Below are positions 25,248 to 34,554 of a stretch of DNA of 64,000 nucleotides, one piece after another. Source of the stretch: Porphyrobacter sp. HT-58-2 (GTDB taxonomy: Bacteria; Pseudomonadota; Alphaproteobacteria; Sphingomonadales; Sphingomonadaceae); NCBI RefSeq assembly GCF_002952215.1, contig NZ_CP022600.1, positions 1,426,001 through 1,490,000 of the forward strand, given 5' to 3'. Every line of letters starts with the position of its first letter. Within the stretch, counting starts at the first letter, position 1. The translations under genes and the position numbers were made by a program. The notes under the pieces were generated by a model. The model searched no databases. It was not told the DNA's origin and saw only the letters and a list, made by a program, of their open reading frames with translations.

Positions 25248-26093
25248 GTGACGGCACCGATCCGCTTTCCCCGGTTCTTCGTGACAAGCCCAGCGCCATG
25301 TCCCTATCTGCCGGGCCGCAGCGAACGCAAGGTGTTTACAGAGCTGAAAGGGCCGCACGCCGATCAGTTGAACGAAGCACTCGGCCGCATCGGTTTTCGT
25401 CGCAGCCAGACTGTCGCCTACCGGCCTTCATGCCTCGACTGTCAGGCGTGTGTTTCGGTGCGGGTCGTGGCTGGACAGTTTGAGCCCTCGTCGACGCAGA
25501 AGCGCGATCTGAAGCGCAATTCCGATCTGATCGTCACGGAATGCCGCCCTTGGGCGACCGATGAACAATTCGCGCTGCTCGCCCGTTATCTCGGCGCGCG
25601 ACACCCCGATGGCGGGATGTCGGCAATGGACGAGATGGATTATGCCGATATGATCGAGCACACGCCGGTCAGCAGCGTCGTTACCGAGTATCGCGAACCG
25701 GGACCGAACGGCAAGCCGGGGCGACTGGTGGGCGCCTGCCTGACCGATCGGCAGGGCGATGGGCTGTCGATGATCTATTCCTTCTACGAACCTGATCATC
25801 CCGGCCGCGCTGGCCTTGGCAGCTTCATCATCCTTGATCATATCCGCCGCGCGGCAGCCGAAGGATTGCCCTACGTCTATCTGGGCTATTGGGTCGAAGG
25901 CAGTCCGCGGATGCAATACAAGGTTCGCTATCGCCCGCTTGAGCGGCTGACCCGCGAGGGCTGGCAACGCATGGACCCGCAAGAACAGCATCGCCTGATT
26001 GCCGCCGCCACCGCGCCGCGGCGCGAACAGAGCGAAACCCTGGCCGGTGCGCGGGGCAAGGATGGCCAGCCTGTCAAGTTCACGGCCAGCTAG
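25248..26093 (+). CDS. bpt: Aspartate/glutamate leucyltransferase
   Basis: A 281-residue Bpt/ATE-type aminoacyl-tRNA–protein transferase. It adds Leu to N-terminal Asp/Glu and feeds the N-degron pathway. Diagnostic are the N-terminal cysteine cluster [16 protein letters not shown] and [16 protein letters not shown], and later YFYEPDHP-like [20 protein letters not shown] with [19 protein letters not shown] 25248 is used because the family N-terminus ([10 protein letters not shown]) begins there; earlier in-frame codons give unrelated sequence. The 3' end overlaps the start of tamA by 32 bases. Confidence 0.92.
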   Translation: MTAPIRFPRFFVTSPAPCPYLPGRSERKVFTELKGPHADQLNEALGRIGFRRSQTVAYRPSCLDCQACVSVRVVAGQFEPSSTQKRDLKRNSDLIVTECRPWATDEQFALLARYLGARHPDGGMSAMDEMDYADMIEHTPVSSVVTEYREPGPNGKPGRLVGACLTDRQGDGLSMIYSFYEPDHPGRAGLGSFIILDHIRRAAAEGLPYVYLGYWVEGSPRMQYKVRYRPLERLTREGWQRMDPQEQHRLIAAATAPRREQSETLAGARGKDGQPVKFTAS

Positions 26094-28480
26094 AACTGCC
26101 CGCACGCAGAGCTTTCTCACGCTCGGTCTCGCCATAGCCGCAGGATTGGGCCAGGGGACGCTGGCACTGAGCGCATCCCCGCTCGCCGCGCAGGCGCAGG
26201 CGGGCGATGCGGATGCGCCTGAACCTAAGGACGAGGCAACGTCAGAGGGGTTTGACGAGGCTTTCGGCTCTCCGCCCGGCGCCGAGCCTGAAGCGGAAGC
26301 CGATCTTGCGCCTGTCCCTGCACCCGTACCGCGTTCGCTCGACGAATTGATCCCGGCCGATGCCGTCACGAATCCCGAAGCCTGGGCCGCCGCCGGGGTA
26401 TCCGATAGATCGCCTGCGCTGCCGACCTCCGATCTGCTGCCTGATGCCGCGCTGACCGGCCTTGAACCCTTTGCCGACGGACAGCCTTTCGCGCTTTCGC
26501 TTGATGCGACCTTTGCCGATTTCGCGCTCGACCTGCCCGAGCCGCTGCCTGCCGATCCCGAGGTTGAAGCCCTCGTCAGCATTACCGCGCCGCTGGGCGG
26601 TGAACTGCCGGAACTGGCGGAAACCCGGATCAGTTCGGCCCTTGTTCTGGCCCTGCCAGCCGCGCGCGAGAGCTTTCCCGAACAGCGCGAATTCATTGCC
26701 CGCTTCCGGGATCTTTCGACCTTGCAAGAGCTTGATGACGGCGAGGAATCCGCGCCCCAGGTCACAGCCCGCGCCAGAGCCGATGCCGAACTGCTGGGCG
26801 ACATGCTGCGCACCTATGGCTATTATGATGGTGAGGTCGTGCGGCAATTGTCGGGCGGCCGCCGGGCCAGCAGCAATGGTGCCAGCGAAAGTGCAAGTGG
26901 CGGCGCAGGCAATGGTGCCGACGCCGCCGATGCGGAAGCTGCCGCAGTTGAACCAAGGGTGCGCTTCGATATCCTGCCGGGCAAACGCTATGCCTTCGGA
27001 CGTATCGACCTCGGCGATCTTCCCACTTTGGCAGAACCTGACGCCAGCCGGCTTGTGGCGGCTTTCGACATCAAGCCGGGCGACCCGCTTTATGCCGACC
27101 GCATCATCGAACGCGAGATCGAGCTGCGCGTGGCGTTGGGTGAGACTGGCTATCCCTTTGCCAAGGTGGCCGAGCCGGAGCTGCTGATCGACCATGATCG
27201 GCAGGAGGGCGATCTTTCGCTCAATGTCCAGCCGGGCGGCAAGTACGTTTTTGGCGACGTGGTGAGCAGTGACCCGCGTTTCCTTTCGGGCCGTCACCTG
27301 TCGCGCATCGCCCGTTTTGATCAGGGTGATGTGTTCCAGCAGAGCCTTGAGACCGATCTGCGCCGGGCGGTGATTGCCACCGGGCTGGTGTCCAGCGTCA
27401 CCGTCACCCCCGCGTGAAATCCGCAGCCCGCAGGATGGCGAGCCGGGTGAGGTTGCGCTGGATGTGGAATTCGATCGGGCGCCCTTGCGCACCATCGCAG
27501 GCGCGATCGGTTACGGCACCGAAGATGGCTTCAAGGTCGAAGGGCTGTGGGAGCATCGCAATCTGTTCCCGCCGGAGGGGGCGCTGCGGCTGCGCGGCAT
27601 CCTCGGCACGCGCGAGGCGCTGGCGAGCGTGGGTGTTCGGCGCAACAATTTTCGCGGGCGCGATCAGGTGCTGAATGTCGATCTGTTCGCCAGCGATATC
27701 ACCACGCTGGCGGTGGATTCGCGCGGGGGCGGGGTGCGCGCCACCTTCGAGAAGGTGTCGAACCTGCTGTTCCAGAAACCGTTGAGCTGGCAAGTTGGCG
27801 GCGAACTGGTTTTCACCGATGAACGCAACCGATTGGTGCGGACGGCTCCGGGCGGGCCGGCACCGCGTCGCAGCTTTCTCATCGGAGGACTTTTCGGCAG
27901 CGTGACGCTCGATGGCAGCGATGATCTGCTCGATCCGACCAGTGGTTATCGCGCCACGGCCTTTCTTGCGCCTGAAGTGTCGCGATCGGGCGGCACCGAA
28001 ACCTTCTATCTGCGTGCGCAGGGCGATGCGAGCTATTACCAGTCTTTTGGTTCGACCACGCTGGCAGGGCGGGTTCGGGCGGCGACCATTCAGGGCGCGG
28101 CGGCCGATGATATCGCGCCCTCGCGGCGGATCTATTCCGGCGGCGGGGCGTCGGTGCGCGGCTATGGCTTTCAGGGGGTTGGTCCGCGCGATGCGGTGGG
28201 CAACCCGATCGGCGGGGCATCGCTCATCGAATTCGCACTCGAGGCGCGGATTGACACGCCGCTGTTCGATGGCGCGCTGGAAGTGGTTCCGTTCATTGAC
28301 GCAGGTTCAGTCGCGCGCGGATCGGCCCCCGACTTTGGCGATATCCGCGTGGGTGCAGGGGTAGGGATCCGTTACAAGACCACCTTCGGCCCGATCCGTG
28401 TCGACGTCGCCACTCCGATCAATCCGACCCCCTTCGATAGTCCGGTGGTGGTCTATGTCAGTCTGGGACAAGCGTTCTGA
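26062..28480 (+). pseudogene. tamA: TamA outer-membrane assembly factor (BamA family), frameshifted
   Basis: Frame 1 (ATG 26062 after GGGGCAAGG) gives a signal peptide, an acidic Ala/Pro-rich region and POTRA domains (VRFDILPGKRYAFGRIDLGD, then SLNVQPGGKYVFGDVV), ending at TGA 27415-27417. Frame 2 continues from PREIRSPQDGEPGEVALDV to 28480 and is the 16-strand barrel, with FSGGGASVRGYGFQGVG-like IYSGGGASVRGYGFQ and the final VVYVSLGQAF. The junction is a run of five C at 27407-27411; four C would join SSVTVTP to REIRS in one frame. As read, no POTRA–barrel protein is made. It lies directly before tamB, overlapping it by one base. Confidence 0.85.
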
Positions 28481-31400
28481 TGGCTGACGAGGCAGGCATT
28501 CCCGAGGCGGCTGCGCCGGCGCAGTCAAGCGCTCCTGTCAGCACCCGGCGGCGCTGGGGCAAGCGGCTGGGCTGGGCGCTTGCGCTGCTGCTCGCACCGT
28601 TCCTGTTCGCCGCTGCCTTCCTTGCGACCCCGATCGGCAAGCGCTTCATCGCTGACCAGATCGCCGCCATTGCGCCCGCCTCGGGCCTGCGTTTCAGCGT
28701 CGGGCGGATCGAGGGCGACATCTACGGCAAGGCGGTGCTGCGCAGCGTGGTGGTGAGCGATCCCAAGGGTGCCTTCCTGACCATCCCCGAAGTGCGGCTA
28801 GACTGGCGACCGCTGCACTGGCTGTGGAGCGGGCTCGATATCCGCGAGGTCACGACCCGGCGCGGGCGGCTGACCAGACTGCCCGAACTCCTCCCCGGCG
28901 ATCCCGACGCGCCGCTCCTGCCCGATTTCGATATCCGCGTTGATCGGCTGGTGATCGATGACCTCGTGATCGCCAAGGGCGTTGCAACCGACAAGGACGA
29001 ACGCGCCGACCTCTCTGCGCGGATCGATATCCGTGATGGCCGTGCACTGATCGACGCCAAGGCCAAGCTCGGCTCCCAGGATCGTATCAGTTTGCTCCTC
29101 GACGCCGAGCCGGACGGAGACCGCTTCGATATCGAAGGCGATTACCGTGCGCCAGCCGGCGGTGTCGTGGCAGGGTTGGCGGGCTTCGAGGCTGGCTATT
29201 CCGGGCGGATCGTTGGCGATGGCACATGGCGGCGCTGGCGCGGCGCGGCGGTGGCGCGGCGCCTGGGTGCAGCGGGGCGCGATGAGGCGCCAGTGGCAGC
29301 GTTCCGGATCAGCAATGATGCCGGACGTTACGGCGTGCTCGGGCAGGTGCGTCCCGGGTTTGACGACACCACCTTCGCCGGGCGGGTGCTGAGCGACAGG
29401 CTCTCGCTCGCCGCCAGTTTCAACCTCGAGCGCAGCGTTATCGAAGGGCGGGCAGCAGCGGTGACGGATGGGCTTCATCTGCGCGCTGGCGGCGTGGTCG
29501 ATCTGGCTGACAAGGCGGTAGACGGCGCCCGCATAAGCCTCGATCTGCGCAATCCCGACCTGCTTGGCGAGAATATGCGGCTCGAAGGCGCGCAGCTTGC
29601 GGCCAATCTTGCTGGCGGCTTTGATGACCTGTCGATCAAGCACGAAATTGCGGTTGCGCGGCTCACCGTGGCTGGCGTGGTCGCCACAATGCTCCGGCAG
29701 GAAGGCAGCGCCCGGCTTGAGGGTGCTCGGCTGATCATGCCGCTGGCGCTGACAGCCGAACGTGTGACGACCGGCAATCCCCAGGCCGACCCTCGCCTTG
29801 TGGGGGGACGGGCTGACGGGCTGCTGACCTATGATCTGGCATCGCAGAAACTGGCGATTGATCGCGGGCAGGTCAGCTTTCCTGGTCTCACAGCCGAACT
29901 CAGCCTGCGCGGCGATATTCCCGCCGGCGCCTATGCGCTTGCAGGGCCACTGACCGTCAGCCGACTTGCGGTGGAGGGCGTGGGCGAGGTGACGGCCAAA
30001 GCCAAGTTTCTGGCCAAGTTCGGCCCTGCCGTCCCATGGAGCCTGCGCGCCAATCTTGCAGGCGAGGTCAGCCGCATCGCCAATGCCACGGTGATCAATC
30101 TTGCGGGCGAGCAGATCCGCTTCAAGGGCGAATTGGGCGCGGGCGCGGGCGAACCAGTGATCCTGCGCGAGACAATCATCACTGCCCCGCGCTTGACCGC
30201 CACGATCGACAGCAAGCTGGTGAGGAATGGCGCGACGGCGCGCACCGTTCTCGCAGGCGATGGGCGCCAGACGCAGTATGGCCCGTTCAGCTTCGAAGCC
30301 GAGATCAGCGGAGATGATGGCCCGCGCGCGGTGCTGGTGTTGGCCGATCCTCTGCCTGCCGCCGGGCTCAAGGATGTGCGCATTGCCCTCGCTCCGAGCG
30401 AGGCGGGCTTTGGTCTCGATGTGGCCGGGCAATCGCTGCTGGGCGCGTTCGACGGCGCGCTTGAACTGTTGCTGCCCGCCGATGCGCCGACCCGCGTGGC
30501 CATCAACCGGCTGGAAGTCTATCGCACCAATGTCACCGGCGAGGTGGTGCTGGGCGAGGCGGGCGCTTCGGGCGATCTGCGGCTGGCAGGCGGCGGCGTG
30601 AACGGCACGGCGACCTTCCGCCCCCAACCGGGCGGTGCGGTTGGTTTTGCCGTTGACCTGGCGGCGCGCAATGCGAGCTTCGGCGGCGAAACCCCAATCA
30701 GCATTACCCGCGCGGATATTGCCGCGACGGGCCGCTACGCCGAGGGTAATACCCGGATTGATGCCGATATCAGCGCTGCGGGCTTCGAATATGGCGCGCT
30801 CAGCCTTGCCAGCCTGACCGCGAAGGCCGCCATCGAGGATGGCCGCGGCACGGTCATAGGAAGCATCGCCGGACGCCGGGCCGATCGCTTCGCCGTCAAT
30901 TTCGACGCGCAGGTTGCCCCCAGCCGCATCGCTGTTGCGGCGCGGGGACAATATGGCGGCGCCAACATTGCCATGCCGCGCCGCGCCGTTCTGACCGCGC
31001 GCGAGGAGGGTGGCTGGAGCCTTGCACCGACCCAGTTCGGCTATGCCAATGGTTACGCCATCGTCGATGGCACTTTCGGCGGGGACGAGACGGCGCTGCA
31101 GCTCAAGCTGGCGCGGATGCCGCTGCGCCTGCTTGATCTGGCGGGAGCGGATTTGGGCTTGGGCGGGCGGTTGTCAGGGATTGTCGATTATCGCCAGGAG
31201 GGCCGAAGCGCGCCAGAGGCTACGGCGAGGGTGCGGATCGATCGCTTCAGCCGCGCCGGGCTGGTGCTTTCTTCCAAGCCCGTCAACGTGCTCGGCGTGC
31301 TGGAGCTCGGGCCTGATCGGCTGACCGGCGCTGCGCGTCTGCTCGAAGGGAATGAGCGGCGCGGCGATGTATCGCTGCGCATCGTCGGGATGGCGCCCGA

Positions 31401-32730
31401 TGGTGCGCTTTCGGAGCGGCTTGCCAACGGGCAGCTCGATGGACGGCTGGCGTTCGATGGAGCGGCTGAAACCCTGTGGCGGCTGGCTGCGATTGAGGCG
31501 TTTGATCTCAAGGGGCCGATCGCCATCGCCACCCGCGCCACCGGAACGCTGGGCGCGCCGCGTATCAACGGCACCTTGTCGAGCGACAACCTCACCGTCG
31601 CCAGCGCATTGAGCGGTACGCGGATCGACAATGTCGCCGCGCGCGGGCGCTTTGCCGGTTCGCGGCTGGAAATCACCCGCTTTGCAGGAGCGACACCGGG
31701 CGGCGGCACGATCATCGGCAGCAGTACGGTGGATCTGGCCGGGATCAGCGCGGAGCGCGGCCCGGCAATCGACCTGCGCGCGGCGGCCAAGGATGCCCGG
31801 TTGTTGGATGCCAACGGGCTTGAGGCGACCATAACCGGGCCGCTGCGGATCGTGTCCAACGGGATTGGCGGCACCATCGCGGGGCGCGTCACGATCAACC
31901 GCGCGCGCTGGGCGCTGGGGGTGGCGGCCGAGGACATGGCATTGCCGCGCATCGCCACGCGCGAAGTTGGCGGAGATCGCGCGTCGGGACGCACGCAGGC
32001 ATCAGGCCGCGACGCGGCGTGGCGCTATCTTGTCAATGCTTCGGCTTCCAACCGGGTCGCGGTTGAAGGGATGGGGCTGGACAGCGAATGGGGCATCGAC
32101 ATCGCTCTGCGCGGCACAGTGGAAGACCCGCGCATCGGCGGCACCGCGCGGCTGGTTCGGGGTGATTACACCTTTGCCGGCACCCGTTTCGACCTCACCC
32201 GCGGGCGCATCCTGTTTGACGAGAACGAGCCGATCAACCCGCGGCTCGATATCCTTGCCGAAACCGCCCGCAACGGCACCAATGTCGATATTGCGATCAC
32301 CGGCAATGCCATGTCGCCCGCGATCGCCTTTTCCAGCGATCCCGCCTTGCCCGAGGAGGAAATTCTGGCGCGGCTGCTGTTTGGCGGTTCGGTGACGTCG
32401 CTTTCCGCGACCGACGCGGTGCAATTGGCGGCGGCGCTGGCAGCCTTGCAAGGCGGGGGTGGGGGGCTCGACCCGATTGGCGAACTGCGCCGCTCGATCG
32501 GGCTCGATCAGTTGCGGATTATCAGCGCCGACCCCTTGATCGGGCGCGGCACCGGCATCGCCATCGGGAAGAACATCACCCGCAAGATCTATGCGGAGCT
32601 CGTGACCGACGGGCGCGGCTACAGCGCGACACAGGTCGAATACCGCATCACCAGTTGGCTGGCGCTGCTGGGCACGGTTTCAACCATCGGACGCGATTCA
32701 GTGCTGATGCAGGTCAGCCGGGATTATTAG
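28480..32730 (+). CDS. tamB: Translocation and assembly module subunit TamB
   Basis: A 1416-residue TamB/AsmA-like protein. One N-terminal membrane helix (residues ~27-47, LGWALALLLAPFLFAAAFLA) anchors it in the inner membrane. A very long repetitive beta region then forms the hydrophobic groove that spans the periplasm in this family. The C-terminal ~350 residues are the conserved TamB domain, with VRGDYTFAGTRFDLTRGRI, NPRLDILAETA, PALPEEEILARLLFGGSV and a C-terminal VSRDY. It works with TamA in outer-membrane protein insertion or phospholipid transport. The ATG overlaps the last base of the tamA stop, so they are one operon. Confidence 0.93.
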   Translation: MADEAGIPEAAAPAQSSAPVSTRRRWGKRLGWALALLLAPFLFAAAFLATPIGKRFIADQIAAIAPASGLRFSVGRIEGDIYGKAVLRSVVVSDPKGAFLTIPEVRLDWRPLHWLWSGLDIREVTTRRGRLTRLPELLPGDPDAPLLPDFDIRVDRLVIDDLVIAKGVATDKDERADLSARIDIRDGRALIDAKAKLGSQDRISLLLDAEPDGDRFDIEGDYRAPAGGVVAGLAGFEAGYSGRIVGDGTWRRWRGAAVARRLGAAGRDEAPVAAFRISNDAGRYGVLGQVRPGFDDTTFAGRVLSDRLSLAASFNLERSVIEGRAAAVTDGLHLRAGGVVDLADKAVDGARISLDLRNPDLLGENMRLEGAQLAANLAGGFDDLSIKHEIAVARLTVAGVVATMLRQEGSARLEGARLIMPLALTAERVTTGNPQADPRLVGGRADGLLTYDLASQKLAIDRGQVSFPGLTAELSLRGDIPAGAYALAGPLTVSRLAVEGVGEVTAKAKFLAKFGPAVPWSLRANLAGEVSRIANATVINLAGEQIRFKGELGAGAGEPVILRETIITAPRLTATIDSKLVRNGATARTVLAGDGRQTQYGPFSFEAEISGDDGPRAVLVLADPLPAAGLKDVRIALAPSEAGFGLDVAGQSLLGAFDGALELLLPADAPTRVAINRLEVYRTNVTGEVVLGEAGASGDLRLAGGGVNGTATFRPQPGGAVGFAVDLAARNASFGGETPISITRADIAATGRYAEGNTRIDADISAAGFEYGALSLASLTAKAAIEDGRGTVIGSIAGRRADRFAVNFDAQVAPSRIAVAARGQYGGANIAMPRRAVLTAREEGGWSLAPTQFGYANGYAIVDGTFGGDETALQLKLARMPLRLLDLAGADLGLGGRLSGIVDYRQEGRSAPEATARVRIDRFSRAGLVLSSKPVNVLGVLELGPDRLTGAARLLEGNERRGDVSLRIVGMAPDGALSERLANGQLDGRLAFDGAAETLWRLAAIEAFDLKGPIAIATRATGTLGAPRINGTLSSDNLTVASALSGTRIDNVAARGRFAGSRLEITRFAGATPGGGTIIGSSTVDLAGISAERGPAIDLRAAAKDARLLDANGLEATITGPLRIVSNGIGGTIAGRVTINRARWALGVAAEDMALPRIATREVGGDRASGRTQASGRDAAWRYLVNASASNRVAVEGMGLDSEWGIDIALRGTVEDPRIGGTARLVRGDYTFAGTRFDLTRGRILFDENEPINPRLDILAETARNGTNVDIAITGNAMSPAIAFSSDPALPEEEILARLLFGGSVTSLSATDAVQLAAALAALQGGGGGLDPIGELRRSIGLDQLRIISADPLIGRGTGIAIGKNITRKIYAELVTDGRGYSATQVEYRITSWLALLGTVSTIGRDSVLMQVSRDY

Positions 32731-32829
32731 AGCACTTTCTGACCATTCCGACCCGCCTTGACGGAGCCGATCCGGCCGCGCAGCCGCCGCAGGCGCGAAC
32801 GTGCGCCCGCAGCGTCGCGCGCGCGAGGA

Positions 32830-33417
32830 TCATGAACAGTAAAGTTCCGCTTCGGCAGCGCGGCGCCGCACCAGGCCCTTGAGCACGCGGCCGCCCGCGC
32901 GGTTCCAGCGCGCGAATTCGCGTGCAGCACCGGCGTGATCGCCTGCGATATGCTTTCTGGTGAGGGTAGCGCGGGCAATGGCCCCGGTGTTGTAGTGGAA
33001 GCTCACCAGCGCATCGAACTGGCAGGGCGTGGTGGGGGCCGTGCCGATCGCAGCTTCGACTTCGGCAGCGTAACGCCGCAGATCATCGGCAAGGCGGGCG
33101 TCGCACTGCGCCTGCGTCCAGCGTGTACCAGGGCCGATGCGACCGCCGTTGAAGAGGTCGCGTCCGGTCGCTCCCCAGCCGATGGTCCATGGCGCGGCTC
33201 CGGTGCCGGGGTCAGGATAGGCCTCGATCATGCCGTCGGTACGCAACCGGGCGCAGCCTTCGAAGCGCTTGATGAGCGCAACGCCCTGCGGGCCGATCGA
33301 CCGCTGCTCTGATGGCGTTGCCGTGGATGTGACGGGCGCCGGCGTGCCGCTGTGCGCGGGCAGAGCCGCAAGTCGGCGCATCAGCGAAAGCAAGGGGGTG
33401 GCGGGCTGATAGGGCAT
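32830..33417 (-). CDS. Phage-type lysozyme (GH24)
   Basis: A 195-residue muramidase-like protein. The GH24 catalytic trio is visible: Glu53 in ALIKRFEGCARL, Asp69 in YPDPGTGAAP and Thr78 in PWTIGWGATG. The region DALVSFHYNTGAIARATL is also typical. The first 40 residues are Pro/Thr/Ala-rich and may be a linker rather than a signal. GGAGG lies eight bases before ATG 33417. No other phage gene is near, so it is either a domesticated endolysin or a phage remnant. It stands alone between tamB (convergent) and the XRE gene (divergent). Confidence 0.88.
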   Translation of the reverse strand: MPYQPATPLLSLMRRLAALPAHSGTPAPVTSTATPSEQRSIGPQGVALIKRFEGCARLRTDGMIEAYPDPGTGAAPWTIGWGATGRDLFNGGRIGPGTRWTQAQCDARLADDLRRYAAEVEAAIGTAPTTPCQFDALVSFHYNTGAIARATLTRKHIAGDHAGAAREFARWNRAGGRVLKGLVRRRAAEAELYCS

Positions 33418-33498
33418 GGCGTTGGCCTCCTTCTGGGCGTGAGGCCGGACGATTCAGCATGATCGGACGGAGTAGGAAAACGATTTCCTCGGCAAGGG

Positions 33499-33550
33499 TG
33501 ACAAGAGTTCTTGACTGACAAGAGCTCTTGACTGTAAAGAGTTCTTGTCA
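33499..33550. promoter_or_regulatory. Three tandem 17-bp palindromic units (probable operator array)
   Basis: Three units follow without gaps: TGACAAGAGTTCTTGAC (33499-33515), TGACAAGAGCTCTTGAC (33516-33532) and TGTAAAGAGTTCTTGTC (33533-33549). Each centre, AAGAG(T/C)TCTT, is a palindrome or nearly so. A -35-like TTGACT at 33511-33516 and a -10-like TAAAGA at 33535-33540 (18-base gap) sit inside the array, so bound protein would block transcription of the XRE gene that starts at 33612. Autoregulation is inference. Confidence 0.7.
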
Positions 33551-33611
33551 GGGCCGTACTTGCAACAGCGTCTACGTGCAAAGATGCCTAAGAAGCGGAT
33601 CGGAAGCCTCG

Positions 33612-33818
33612 TTGGAAAACCGTCTGAAGCACTATCGTGAGCTCAAGGGCTGGAGTCAGGGTGAACTGGCCCGTCGGCTCGGCGTTTCGCGGCAGACGGT
33701 CAATGCGGTCGAGACCGACAAGTATGACCCGTCTCTGCCCCTCGCCCTGCGCATGGCGCGGCTGTTTGAGGTCGCAGTGCCTGACCTGTTCATCGATCAC
33801 TGGGAGCCTGAAGCATGA
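33612..33818 (+). CDS. XRE-family helix-turn-helix regulator
   Basis: A 68-residue protein consisting of little more than one HTH domain: LKHYRELKGWSQGELARRLG, then VSRQTVNAVETDKYDPSL. This matches the short Xre/YozG-like regulators. TTG 33612 is chosen because GGAAG lies five bases upstream and the homologous start (MENRLKHYRE) begins there; the frame upstream is unrelated. The stop overlaps the membrane-protein gene by four bases (ATGA). A three-unit palindromic array lies 63 bases upstream. Confidence 0.85.
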   Translation: MENRLKHYRELKGWSQGELARRLGVSRQTVNAVETDKYDPSLPLALRMARLFEVAVPDLFIDHWEPEA

Positions 33819-34483
33819 TGAGCGAAATTGAGACCCCGCGCCCTCCGGTCAAGTGGCGCAAACTTGCGCTGCAGCTGACATCCGGTCTGATTGTCGGTGG
33901 CCTGGTCGGCTATGGCGTAGGCTATTTGGCTGGTGGCTATTTCGAAGCCCGGGGACTGGAGGATGTGCCGCTGTCGGTCGAGATCGCAGGGTTGGTGGCG
34001 GTCGTCTACCTGCTGATGGCGGGTGTGGTTCTTGCTGGATCGTTAAGCCCGTCGTTCGGTGCCAGAATCCTCAATGTCGAGGATGCCGACGAGGTGCGCG
34101 AGTTGCAGGCGCAGTTCGTCAATTCGGGGATAGCGATGCTGTTGTGGGGCTTCGCGCTCCTTGGCTTGGCATTGGCTGCACCTATCGGCCCCCTCACTGC
34201 GCCTTTGGCCTTGACGATATGTGCGGGCGGATTGCTGGGAGGCGTGTGGTTCGCGTGGAAGGCCTATCGCGCCGCCGATGAGCTGATGCTGGCAATGAAC
34301 CTCGAAGCAGGGGCCATCACCTATGGGTTGGTGTTGCTGGTGCTCGGCGGCTGGGGGATGCTCGCGCATCTCGGATATGTGTCGGCGCCGTTACCGATCG
34401 ATATCCTGACAGCCTGCTATGTACTGGTGATTGTCGCTGCCTACATCGCTATCGGTCGACGCGGTTTGCTCAAGGTTCGCTGA
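33815..34483 (+). CDS. Six-helix membrane protein coupled to an XRE regulator
   Basis: A 222-residue integral membrane protein with hydrophobic stretches near residues 18-42, 56-78, 105-125, 128-148, 166-188 and 195-213. Polar loops include ARILNVEDADEVRELQAQF between the second and third helices. No enzyme motif is recognised. The pairing of a short XRE regulator with a multi-pass membrane protein is frequent in Sphingomonadales (from memory). The four-base overlap implies translational coupling; the role may be stress or membrane sensing, but this is not shown by the sequence. A strong terminator follows. Confidence 0.75.
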   Translation: MMSEIETPRPPVKWRKLALQLTSGLIVGGLVGYGVGYLAGGYFEARGLEDVPLSVEIAGLVAVVYLLMAGVVLAGSLSPSFGARILNVEDADEVRELQAQFVNSGIAMLLWGFALLGLALAAPIGPLTAPLALTICAGGLLGGVWFAWKAYRAADELMLAMNLEAGAITYGLVLLVLGGWGMLAHLGYVSAPLPIDILTACYVLVIVAAYIAIGRRGLLKVR

Positions 34484-34505
34484 CCAAGACCTCATCCAGC
34501 AAAAA

Positions 34506-34540
34506 GGGGCGCCCGCATTGCTGCGGGCGCCCCTTTTTTT
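34506..34540. terminator. Bidirectional Rho-independent terminator
   Basis: GGGGCGCCCGCA (34506-34517), loop TTGC, TGCGGGCGCCCC (34522-34533), then seven T on the plus strand and five A before the stem, which gives a T run on the minus strand. It serves the convergent membrane-protein and autotransporter genes. Confidence 0.92.
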
Positions 34541-34554
34541 GCCTTGTCGGCCGA

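Noticed and set aside
28798..30951. A 717-codon open frame antisense to tamB
   Set aside because: Shadow of a confident gene; composition follows complementary codons and no motif is seen.
33499..33549. The three 17-bp units as a CRISPR array
   Set aside because: There are no spacers; the units abut directly and are palindromic operators in form.
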